Source of the DNA: Acinetobacter pittii ANC 4050
GTDB lineage: Bacteria > Pseudomonadota > Gammaproteobacteria > Pseudomonadales > Moraxellaceae
Direction: 5' to 3'
Length of the DNA: 64,000 nucleotides
NCBI RefSeq assembly: GCF_000399685.1
Contig: NZ_KB976987.1
Location: 1,441,184-1,505,183, forward strand
The notes under the pieces were generated by a model, which was not told the origin of the DNA, did no database searches, and saw only the letters and a program-made list of their open reading frames with translations. Each line of letters starts with the position of its first letter. Position 1 is the first letter of the stretch. The translations under genes were made by a program, and so were the position numbers. Shown here piece after piece: positions 55,466 through 64,000 of this stretch.

Positions 55466-55498
55466 GATGTTTAACCTTTAATTTAAATGATTTAAAAA

Positions 55499-56659
55499 CT
55501 ATGCTGTTACAGCGTGCTGTAGATGGTTCTTGCAGTAACTCTCAATGGCAGCAAGAAGCCCTTCAATGTCATGAACATAAACTTCGCCAATATTGCCAAT
55601 ACGGAAACAGTTAAGATCGGTGACTTTGCCCGGATAAATCACGTAGCTTGATTTTTTCAAGGTTTCATAAAAGCTCTGAAAGCTAAATGTTTCAACTGTC
55701 GGGTAAAGGAATGTCGTGATAATTGGTGATTGAGGTGCTTGATTGCCTAATACCAATTCAAAACCAAGCTGTTGCATACCTTGCGATAAGGTTTGCTGGT
55801 TTTGTAAATAACGTTGATAACGTGCAGCTACTCCACCCTCTGCCTCAAGCTCAAGCAAGGCTTGATAAAATGCACGTACTACATGAGTTGGCGAGGTAAA
55901 GCGCCATTTACCGTTATGCTGCTCCATGGTATTCCACTGGTCATATAAATCGAGGCTGACCGAACGTGCCAAACCTTTACACGCTTCTAGGCAATCACGT
56001 TTCGCCAAAATAAAGCCAAAGCCCGGCACACCTTGAATACATTTATTCGCACTTGAAATCAGAAAATCAATTTCAAGCTCCGCGATATCCATAGGCACAC
56101 CGCCAAATGAACTCATCGCATCTACAATCCAGATTTTTCCTGCCGATTTAACTAAACGGCCAATGTCTTGAATCGGGTTTAAAATTCCCGTGGTGGTTTC
56201 ACAGTGCACACAAGCAACATGGCTAATAGTTTGATCTTGCAAAACACGTTCAATCTCTTGTAAATCTGGTGTTTGGGTTTCTAAATAGTTCAGCTCTATC
56301 ACTTCAATATTTAGGCAACGCGCCATTTGCACCATACGTGCACCATAAGCGCCATTATTAATAATCAAGATTTTGCCATCACGCGGAATAGCTGACCCAA
56401 GCACAGACTCCACCGCAAAACTACCACTGCCTTGCATTAACACAGCCGTATATTTTTCAGGTTGACTGGTTGCCAAATTAACCAATCGAGAGCGGATATC
56501 TTGTACAAGCGAATTATATTCTTGGTCCCAAGTACACCAGTCTTTTTGCATGGCACGGCGGACCGTCGCAGATGTTGATAATGGACCTGGTGTCAAAAGC
56601 AGATATTTGTTTTCTAAATCCATATCGAGTTGTGGTTGCATGTTCATAAGATTGCTCAT
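55499..56659 (-). CDS. phnW: 2-aminoethylphosphonate:pyruvate aminotransferase
   Basis: About 386 residues, class V PLP aminotransferase. [17 protein letters not shown] is the family start, and the PLP Lys lies in [16 protein letters not shown]. Makes phosphonoacetaldehyde and alanine from AEP and pyruvate. Start at 56659 is assumed; a GTG at 56668 is possible. An 18-bp palindrome lies 30 bp upstream, so phnWX has its own regulated promoter. Confidence 0.95.
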   Translation of the reverse strand: MSNLMNMQPQLDMDLENKYLLLTPGPLSTSATVRRAMQKDWCTWDQEYNSLVQDIRSRLVNLATSQPEKYTAVLMQGSGSFAVESVLGSAIPRDGKILIINNGAYGARMVQMARCLNIEVIELNYLETQTPDLQEIERVLQDQTISHVACVHCETTTGILNPIQDIGRLVKSAGKIWIVDAMSSFGGVPMDIAELEIDFLISSANKCIQGVPGFGFILAKRDCLEACKGLARSVSLDLYDQWNTMEQHNGKWRFTSPTHVVRAFYQALLELEAEGGVAARYQRYLQNQQTLSQGMQQLGFELVLGNQAPQSPIITTFLYPTVETFSFQSFYETLKKSSYVIYPGKVTDLNCFRIGNIGEVYVHDIEGLLAAIESYCKNHLQHAVTA

Positions 56660-56688
56660 TTCGTTCACGTTAATTTAAATATACACCA

Positions 56689-56706
56689 ATCTGGTTTAAA
56701 CCAGAT
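56689..56706. promoter_or_regulatory. PhnR operator candidate before phnW
   Basis: ATCTGGTTTAAACCAGAT, a perfect palindrome identical to 62005-62022, between the FAD-oxidoreductase stop and the phnW start. Confidence 0.8.
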
Positions 56707-56712
56707 GACAAA

Positions 56713-57867
56713 CTAGTAAATATTTTGTTCTAATATTTCTTTCATAAATCCAGCCCCTGTGGTCATGCCTTTGCCAGCAATTGCACTCACCAGAAAGATG
56801 CTCTTTTCAGCTTCAGTAACACAGGCCAGCTCATGTTCATGGGTGAGGTAATAACCATTCCAACGCTTTTGAATTGGAGGTAAAGTCAGCCCCAGTTTTT
56901 CGTGGCAGTAGGTTTGAATAAATTGATTAATGTCTTCGCGTTGCTCAAATTGAGGTGCTTCATCAAGCGGATGGTATTCGTGACTATCACCCACAATCAG
57001 TTCACCAAATTCGTTTTGTTTAATCAGAATATGAATCCCAAATTCTTTAACAAATCCTTGTTGTGATGCTTTAATCAGCTCATCATGACTTGGGCAAATT
57101 TCAAAGGCTGGATAGCGCGAAATCGACAAACCTGAATAAAGAGAAGCATTTAATTTTTGTTGAAATGGTTGAGTCAGCGCCATTTGTAAGCCACAACGTT
57201 TCAGCTTCAAACTTTGCAGCAACTCTGGATATAAAACATCGATGACCTCACCGTGACAGATCAAAACTTTATTTGCTCGATAAATCTGGCCATTTGCCAG
57301 ACGAACCTGACACTTTTCCTGCTGATATTTGGTTTGTACTACACACGCATTGGTATAAATCTCTACACCTTTTCTTTGTGCATATGCCAATAGTCGCTGA
57401 CCGATCACATGCGGCTCTATCGAATAATCTTCCTCAAAGATTAAGCCGCCTTGGAACTGCTGCTCAGGATTCAAATACGAAAATTGTGTGGTGAGTTCTT
57501 CATGGCTGAGCAGATGAACCGGAATCTGGTACCGGCCTGCACGCTCGACAAACTCATTTAAAACCTGCCATTCAAGTGCAGTGTTTGCCAGATATACGCC
57601 TTGTCTTTGCTCAAATGAAATATCGGTTTCAGCCTGAATACGCTGGTAAAAAGAGCGTGTTTCAAGTGCATACTTTCGCCACGGTTGTTCTGGATGGGTT
57701 AATGTCGATGTTCCGACCATGCCAAAATTACGGCGAGTTGCACCTACAGGCTTGGTATTTTTCTCAAAAATACACACTTTTAAGCCTTGTTCTTGCGCTT
57801 GTATAGCAGCTGACAAACCTAAAATACCGGCTCCAATAACAATTAAATCAAACTGTACGTTATTCAT
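56713..57867 (-). CDS. FAD-dependent oxidoreductase associated with aminoethylphosphonate catabolism (TIGR03364-type)
   Basis: 384 residues, DAO-type fold. N-terminal dinucleotide motif IGAGILGLSAAIQAQEQG, and a C-terminal SAIAGKGMTTGAGFMKEIL. Enzymes of this type occur almost only in AEP clusters and are thought to oxidise AEP or N-alkyl derivatives to phosphonoacetaldehyde. Located between the ABC permease and phnW, it probably widens the range of amino-phosphonates entering the phnX step. GGAAG before the ATG is well placed. Confidence 0.87.
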   Translation of the reverse strand: MNNVQFDLIVIGAGILGLSAAIQAQEQGLKVCIFEKNTKPVGATRRNFGMVGTSTLTHPEQPWRKYALETRSFYQRIQAETDISFEQRQGVYLANTALEWQVLNEFVERAGRYQIPVHLLSHEELTTQFSYLNPEQQFQGGLIFEEDYSIEPHVIGQRLLAYAQRKGVEIYTNACVVQTKYQQEKCQVRLANGQIYRANKVLICHGEVIDVLYPELLQSLKLKRCGLQMALTQPFQQKLNASLYSGLSISRYPAFEICPSHDELIKASQQGFVKEFGIHILIKQNEFGELIVGDSHEYHPLDEAPQFEQREDINQFIQTYCHEKLGLTLPPIQKRWNGYYLTHEHELACVTEAEKSIFLVSAIAGKGMTTGAGFMKEILEQNIY

Positions 57868-57972
57868 AAGACTTCCAATTTGCGAAATTTAGGATGAACA
57901 AACCCTTGCCTTGTTGAACAAAGCATTTCGTTTCAGTCGGTTAAATAAAAATTATATTTAGCTAAACATCAC

Positions 57973-59682
57973 TTAGTGGGAACTTTCACGCCATTGTTGG
58001 CTTCTTGCCATGATTTTTCGGGTAAACAACCAATGAATGAGTTTGACAACACATGAGGTCGTTAAAATCAAAATACTCATCGCAACAGCAGCAACCGTAT
58101 CACCTGCATCATCCATATTTAAAACGGCCACCGCCGCTAAACTGGTGTCTGGTGAATAGAGGAAAATTGCAGCCGATACGGTCGTCATGGCATTTACAAA
58201 AACATACACCGATACATCGCATAGCGCTGGGAAACACATAGGCAAATACACTTTCCAAAAGGTTTTCCACTTCGATGTCCCTAGAGCTTGTGCTGCCTGA
58301 TCAAGCTGTAGCGGAATCTGTTTAATGGCATTGGTTAAAGTCAGATGTGGAACGGTGTAATAATGCACAATGGTTGAAATCACCAAAATGGTCATGGTTC
58401 CATACAGCACATTTAACGGGTTGCTTTGCTGGTTAAAAAACAAAATGTAAGCAATACCTAGAACTAGCCCTGGCACTGCAAGAGGTAATAGAACCAAAGC
58501 TTGTACATAATTTTTAATAAGTGGATGTGCCTTAAAACGTTCAGTTAATAGTGCCACCATAAAAATAAGTGCCGTGCCCACAACCGTACTAAAAAAGGCC
58601 ATACGAACCGAGTTAAAATACGCTGCCCAACCGCCGCCATCGACATATTCAAAGCTGTAATGTGTTAAGGTCAAAGACAAATCGTAAGGCCAAGACTGGA
58701 TAAATGACGCCAAGACTGCTGTTAAAATAATGAGTAAAATCGAACCCGAAACCAAGCTACAAAATAAAGTCAAAACCGTTTCAAGCTTTTTATTACGCGC
58801 AGAGACATAAGGTTTAGTCTGAAAAGATTGAAAACGTGCATGGCGTTTGCTTTGTATACGGTCAAAAATGAATACAAACACAGCTGGTAGCAATAATAAG
58901 ATGGAAATGACTGCACCCATGCTCATGTTTTGCTGACCAATAATCTGTTTATAGACATCAAGCGCCATCATGTTAAATGAACCGCCAATGACTTTTGGAA
59001 TACCAAAATCTGTTAGTACATAAATAAAAGCCACCAGACTTGCGCTGATAAGTCCATAACGAATTGCAGGTAAAGTCACATGATAATGCGTCTTCCAGAC
59101 ATTTTTACCCAGCGACAAAGATGCTTCAATTAAACGCTGATCGACACTGCGAAAAGAGACCATCATCAGCATTAAAATTGCTGGAAATAGCCAAAAACAA
59201 TAACTGATTAAAATACCGATTGGGCCATAAATCTGTACATCACCTAATAAAGGCTTGAATACACCTTGCTTGCCAAATAAATAGACTAATGCCAAAGAAG
59301 GTAAAAGTGACGGTGCCAAGATTGGTAAAAATGCCACCAATTTAAAGAAGCCTTTGCCTTTAATATTGACATTGGTCAGTGCAAACGCATAAATACTGGC
59401 AAGAAAAACTGTAATGACAGTAGCAGTACAAGCGATCCATATAGAGTTAAATACAGAACTGAGTAAAGCGGAACTACCAAAATAATTATAAAAGTTTTCA
59501 AGGCCAACAAGATTTTGATTTTCATCAAAAAATGCACTTTGAAACAGCATTATTAAGGGAGCAATAATCGCTAGAGTCAAAGCAATTGCGACGCTCGCTA
59601 AAGCAATATTTGACCTTAATGAGTATTCAGTTTTTTGACGCGGCAGTGTTTTTAAAACCGCTGAAGCAGTTTCATTTAACAT
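57973..59682 (-). CDS. 2-aminoethylphosphonate ABC transporter permease, two domains fused
   Basis: 569 residues, about 12 membrane helices and two binding-protein-dependent permease domains (about 50-290 and 330-560). The second domain carries the EAA-like loop QAAQALGTSKWKTFWKVYLP; the first has EASLSLGKNVWKTHYHVTLP. Salmonella uses separate PhnU and PhnV; here one chain does both. The start overlaps the phnT stop by 7 bp. Confidence 0.92.
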   Translation of the reverse strand: MLNETASAVLKTLPRQKTEYSLRSNIALASVAIALTLAIIAPLIMLFQSAFFDENQNLVGLENFYNYFGSSALLSSVFNSIWIACTATVITVFLASIYAFALTNVNIKGKGFFKLVAFLPILAPSLLPSLALVYLFGKQGVFKPLLGDVQIYGPIGILISYCFWLFPAILMLMMVSFRSVDQRLIEASLSLGKNVWKTHYHVTLPAIRYGLISASLVAFIYVLTDFGIPKVIGGSFNMMALDVYKQIIGQQNMSMGAVISILLLLPAVFVFIFDRIQSKRHARFQSFQTKPYVSARNKKLETVLTLFCSLVSGSILLIILTAVLASFIQSWPYDLSLTLTHYSFEYVDGGGWAAYFNSVRMAFFSTVVGTALIFMVALLTERFKAHPLIKNYVQALVLLPLAVPGLVLGIAYILFFNQQSNPLNVLYGTMTILVISTIVHYYTVPHLTLTNAIKQIPLQLDQAAQALGTSKWKTFWKVYLPMCFPALCDVSVYVFVNAMTTVSAAIFLYSPDTSLAAVAVLNMDDAGDTVAAVAMSILILTTSCVVKLIHWLFTRKIMARSQQWRESSH

Positions 59683-60878
59683 AGTGCATACCCTTGATCG
59701 TCAAAAACATGGATGAGCTGATTAGGCACTTTTATAAACATGAGTTCTTGCAAAGATTTGAACTTTGTATTTTCAATTTCAATTTGCAAAAGGTGTTTTG
59801 CCTGCTCAATTCCGTCAATATGAATGGCGCAAAACAAACGACGTTTTGCACCTAAAAATTCAGTGCTTAATACTTTAACTGGCAAATACAGCGATTCTTT
59901 GTCACTGCCAAAATCATCTACCAACTCGACAGCTTCGGGTCTAAAACCCATACTGTAGTTTTGCCCCGCTTTTAGCTTTTGCTGCTCCAGATTTAAAGGA
60001 ATAAAACCTAAAACATTGAGCTGATTCGGTACTGCACAAGTAGCTTTTAAAAAGTTCATAGTCCCAATAAACTTTGCAACGAATTGGGTTTGTGGCTTGT
60101 AATAAATATTGTGTGGCGTATCAATTTGCTCAATCACGCCATGATTCATCACCACAACACGGTCAGAAATGCTTAATGCTTCTTCTTGGTCGTGCGTCAC
60201 CATAATGGTGGGCAAATTAAGCTGCGATTGAATCGAGCGAATCTTTTGTCTTAGGTTCAAACGTACCTGAGCATCAAGTGCTGAAAGCGGTTCATCTAGC
60301 AATAAAATATCCGGATTCGGTGCAATTGCCCGAGCGAGCGCAACACGTTGCTGCTGCCCGCCCGACAATTGATTTGGATATTTTTTTGCAATATCGGGTA
60401 ACTCAATCAGCTCTAATAACTGTTGAACCCTTTGGCTACGCTGTGCTTTATCCCACTTTTTTTTGTCCAAGCCAAAAGCAATATTCTCTTCGACATTTAA
60501 ATTTGGAAATAACGCATAGTTTTGAAACACAATGCCACAGCGACGTTTTTCAGCACTCAGCAAAGTAATATCTGTTCCCTTTTTTATAACCTTTCCATAA
60601 TCAGGTTTTTCTAGACCTGCAATAATGCGTAACAATGTGGTTTTACCACACCCTGATGGCCCCAAAAAGCTGACAAACTCGCCTGCTTTCAGGTCTAAAT
60701 TAATATGCGTGAGGGCCTGAAAGTGTTGGAACTTTTTTTGAATATCCACCACTTCTAAAACCGAAGGGCCATGTTCAGGATATTTATAGGTCGTTAATGT
60801 TGACAATAAATGCCCTGCTAACTCGGCTTTTTGGTTTTGACCTAGCAGTGATGATTGCAATGACGAAGGTATTTGCAT
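59676..60878 (-). CDS. phnT: 2-aminoethylphosphonate ABC transporter ATP-binding protein
   Basis: 400 residues. Walker A GPSGCGKTT, signature LSGGQQQR, Walker B ILLLDEPLSALD, H-loop VTHDQEEA, then a TOBE-like C-terminal regulatory domain. Start at 60878 follows AAGGGCC; the frame stays open upstream to 60971 but overlaps phnS. About 45 residues precede the ABC domain, a longer than usual N-terminus. Confidence 0.93.
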   Translation of the reverse strand: MQIPSSLQSSLLGQNQKAELAGHLLSTLTTYKYPEHGPSVLEVVDIQKKFQHFQALTHINLDLKAGEFVSFLGPSGCGKTTLLRIIAGLEKPDYGKVIKKGTDITLLSAEKRRCGIVFQNYALFPNLNVEENIAFGLDKKKWDKAQRSQRVQQLLELIELPDIAKKYPNQLSGGQQQRVALARAIAPNPDILLLDEPLSALDAQVRLNLRQKIRSIQSQLNLPTIMVTHDQEEALSISDRVVVMNHGVIEQIDTPHNIYYKPQTQFVAKFIGTMNFLKATCAVPNQLNVLGFIPLNLEQQKLKAGQNYSMGFRPEAVELVDDFGSDKESLYLPVKVLSTEFLGAKRRLFCAIHIDGIEQAKHLLQIEIENTKFKSLQELMFIKVPNQLIHVFDDQGYALC

Positions 60879-60900
60879 AATGAGGCCCTTATTCAAAAGA

Positions 60901-61938
60901 TCACTTTTCAAAACGCTTTGACCATTCAGCCAAAATACGTTCACGCTGTTCGGCCGCCCAATAAAAATCATTTTTTACAAGCAGTTGAGGAAGGTTTTTC
61001 GGGAAACTCATGGTGGTATTTTCAATACCTTTATAAGCGACCATTGAAAAGTTATGCGCATAAGCTTCATTTGCCGCTTTGCTTACCGACCAATTAATAA
61101 ATTTTTGTGCGCTACTTAATTTCTTGGTTCCTTTCACAATTGCTGAGGCTTCCATTTCCCAACCTAACCCTTCAGTTGGATAAACCACTTCCAAAGGTGC
61201 GCCATCTGCTTTTAATTTAAATGCTGGATAACCGAAAGAAATACCAATTGGAATTTCGCCTTGTGCGGCCATTTTGCAAGGTTTTGAACCAGAATGAGGA
61301 TATTGCGAAATGTTTTTATCTAAAGCCTGCATATAGTCCCACGCCTGCTTTTCACCCCAGATCTGCATCCAAGCAGTCACATCTAAATACCCCGTACCGC
61401 TTGATGCCGGATTTGGCATCACAATTAGGTTTTTATAAATCGGGTTGGTTAAATCTTTCCAAGTTTTTGGAATCGGTAACTTACGTTTTTCTAATTCGAC
61501 TTTATTTACACAGATTGCAGATTCCCATGCATCCATACCCGTCCAAGTCGGTACAGGTTTTTGACTTACAAATTCGGGTTTTAAATTTTGGACACCTTCA
61601 GGTTTAAAAGGCTCAAGCATGTCTTTCTTTTCCATGACCAGCAAACTGGTTAAAGCCACACCAAAAATCACATCCGCTTGTGGGTTTTTCTGCTCTGCCA
61701 AAAGTTTAGCGGTAATTACACCAGTTGAATCTCGTACCCATTTTACTTTTAGCTCTGGATAAGCTTTGTGTAATTCTTCTTGGTATTGTTTAAGCTGGTC
61801 GGCTTCCACTGCCGTATAGACTGTAATTTCTTCTGAGTTTTTTGATGTTGCTGATGAACATCCCATTTGAAAAGCGACCACCACTCCTAAAACTGATGCA
61901 GTGCCAAGTTTAATTGTCTGTTGAACATACTGTTTCAT
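60901..61938 (-). CDS. phnS: 2-aminoethylphosphonate ABC transporter substrate-binding lipoprotein
   Basis: 345 residues, Fe3+/AEP-type periplasmic binding protein. Signal segment ending in a lipobox-like QMGC (Cys27), so probably membrane-anchored. Core motifs EEITVYTAVEADQLKQY and NPASSGTGYLDVTAWMQIWGE. Start at 61938 (ATG) rather than the TTG at 61944. First gene of the phnST-permease transcript, 66 bp downstream of a PhnR operator candidate. Confidence 0.93.
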   Translation of the reverse strand: MKQYVQQTIKLGTASVLGVVVAFQMGCSSATSKNSEEITVYTAVEADQLKQYQEELHKAYPELKVKWVRDSTGVITAKLLAEQKNPQADVIFGVALTSLLVMEKKDMLEPFKPEGVQNLKPEFVSQKPVPTWTGMDAWESAICVNKVELEKRKLPIPKTWKDLTNPIYKNLIVMPNPASSGTGYLDVTAWMQIWGEKQAWDYMQALDKNISQYPHSGSKPCKMAAQGEIPIGISFGYPAFKLKADGAPLEVVYPTEGLGWEMEASAIVKGTKKLSSAQKFINWSVSKAANEAYAHNFSMVAYKGIENTTMSFPKNLPQLLVKNDFYWAAEQRERILAEWSKRFEK

Positions 61939-62004
61939 CTGCAAACCATCGAATGCAATTATTTGATGATCTTATTTCAACAGGTTTATATGACAGTTTG
62001 ATTA

Positions 62005-62022
62005 ATCTGGTTTAAACCAGAT
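62005..62022. promoter_or_regulatory. PhnR operator candidate before phnS
   Basis: ATCTGGTTTAAACCAGAT, perfect palindrome; with one more matching base each side it becomes 20 bp (62004-62023). It lies in the gap between the phnR stop and phnS start. Confidence 0.82.
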
Positions 62023-62029
62023 TGTATTT

Positions 62030-62752
62030 TTATGCTCGTGCTTCGAAATGTAAATCTAAGACATCGTGTAGCCAATATTCTTGGTCAACATCGGTAATCA
62101 CGCCCTTTTCATTTCTGTTACTACGGCAAATATATAAACCGAGTGCACCGACATTGACATGAAGCGCTTTGGCCTGTTGTTCCGATAGAGCTGTTGGATA
62201 GAGGTTAATGTCGGCTCTGGTGATATGGCAGTTATATTCATTTGCCATCAGTAAAGTAATGGATTGCTTGAGATCATGAGTTAAAAACTCAGGAAAAAGC
62301 TCTGCATTCACACGTAAATGTTCAACCAACACAGGACGTCCATTAATACAGCGACGACGCCAAACTGAATAAATCGGATGCCCTTTTTCAACTTTTAAAT
62401 GCTTGGCATCCCAAGAAGTGGCCTGAGTCAGCTCACTGGAAATCACTTCGGTCGAAGGTTCATAGCCTTGTTCAATCACAAACTGGTTAAAGTTTTTTGT
62501 CGATTGAGGGTGATAAATAATACGTGGAGAACGAACATACCAACCACGGCGGTCTAATCGATAAATCAAACCATCAGTTTCCAAAGCCAGCAAAGCTTCA
62601 CGTGCAGCCACGCGAGTGGTTTGGAATTGCTCAGATAGCACTCTTTCCGATGGGAGTTTTGCATGAGCGTCTAATACACCAGATTCAATGTCATGGGCAA
62701 TTGCATCGCGAATAGGAATATATTTAGGTATGCGTGCTTGGTCCTGTTCCAT
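62030..62752 (-). CDS. phnR: GntR family (HutC/UTRA) regulator of AEP genes
   Basis: 240 residues. N-terminal wHTH (RDAIAHDIESGVLDAHAKLPSERVLSEQF, about 13-75) and C-terminal UTRA ligand domain (about 90-235) with HPIYSVWRRRCINGRPVLVEH. In this context the ligand is probably AEP or an intermediate. Co-oriented with and upstream of phnS; the palindromes at 62005 and 56689 are its likely sites. Confidence 0.9.
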   Translation of the reverse strand: MEQDQARIPKYIPIRDAIAHDIESGVLDAHAKLPSERVLSEQFQTTRVAAREALLALETDGLIYRLDRRGWYVRSPRIIYHPQSTKNFNQFVIEQGYEPSTEVISSELTQATSWDAKHLKVEKGHPIYSVWRRRCINGRPVLVEHLRVNAELFPEFLTHDLKQSITLLMANEYNCHITRADINLYPTALSEQQAKALHVNVGALGLYICRSNRNEKGVITDVDQEYWLHDVLDLHFEARA

Positions 62753-62887
62753 ACAAACTTAGAATTTATAAATAAAGAAATTAATAACAATATACTGAAA
62801 AAATATGACAAAAGCTTTTATTAATGCTGATCTTTTAAGCAAAGCGCACCGCATCTCAGACTTTTTCCAACTAAATTTTTCCATAGA

Positions 62888-62911
62888 AAAAGGGCATCTA
62901 TGTGCCCTTTT
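62888..62911 (-). terminator. Terminator after pobA
   Basis: On the minus strand AAAAGGGCA-CATAGA-TGCCCTTTT followed by TC: 9-bp stem with U-tract, just past the pobA stop. Confidence 0.85.
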
Positions 62912-62926
62912 ATCTTTTTTTAATTA

Positions 62927-64000
<1,074 letters not shown>

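Overview
The window looks like chromosome from an Acinetobacter of the A. baumannii/calcoaceticus group. This is inferred from AT-rich DNA, DcaP-type porins, a dca (dicarboxylic acid) beta-oxidation cluster ending in an IclR regulator, a liu leucine/isovalerate operon, pobA, and a stress island around a large-subunit catalase. No tRNA, rRNA, prophage, insertion sequence or CRISPR array was seen. The genes at both window edges are incomplete.

Region 1 (1-10,200) is a stress and small-protein island. It holds a KGG-repeat hydrophilin (cut by the left edge), an SDR oxidoreductase with a disordered N-terminus, catalase HPII (katE), a heme-oxygenase-like diiron protein, a CinA-type amidohydrolase, a 75-residue Gln/Asn-rich protein, several unrecognised small proteins, two small lipoproteins, and a highly structured RNA of unknown family at about 9,480-9,635. 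That RNA has a near-consensus sigma-70 promoter and lies upstream of a 49-residue hydrophobic ORF.

Region 2 (10,200-18,700) carries a LysR regulator, a secreted SGNH hydrolase, an aromatic-acid-type MFS transporter next to a DcaP-like porin, a methyltransferase, an acyl-CoA synthetase and a TetR regulator.

Region 3 (18,800-25,350) is the compact liuABCDE operon, converting isovaleryl-CoA to acetoacetate and acetyl-CoA. It is divergent from the TetR gene, with a tandem operator candidate between them. Region 4 (25,600-35,100) has a LysR gene divergent from a fused indolepyruvate ferredoxin oxidoreductase, two thioesterases, a 600-residue acyl-CoA dehydrogenase and an MFS exporter.

Region 5 (35,100-54,450) is a double dicarboxylate catabolic region. 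The first module is dcaP-J-I-K-A (leftward) and dcaE-C-H-F plus an IclR gene (rightward). A second, partly paralogous module has a crotonase, an IclR gene, a CaiB/BaiF CoA-transferase, an acyl-CoA dehydrogenase and an MFS transporter. Both modules share a palindromic operator candidate of the form TTTCG-N5-CGAAA. The two acyl-CoA dehydrogenase genes share a 209-bp tract of perfect DNA identity in opposite orientation.

Region 6 (54,600-62,800) is a 2-aminoethylphosphonate uptake and degradation cluster: phnR, phnS, phnT, a fused permease, an FAD oxidoreductase, phnW and phnX. Two identical 18-bp perfect palindromes, probably PhnR operators, precede phnS and phnW. The window ends inside pobA (4-hydroxybenzoate 3-monooxygenase).
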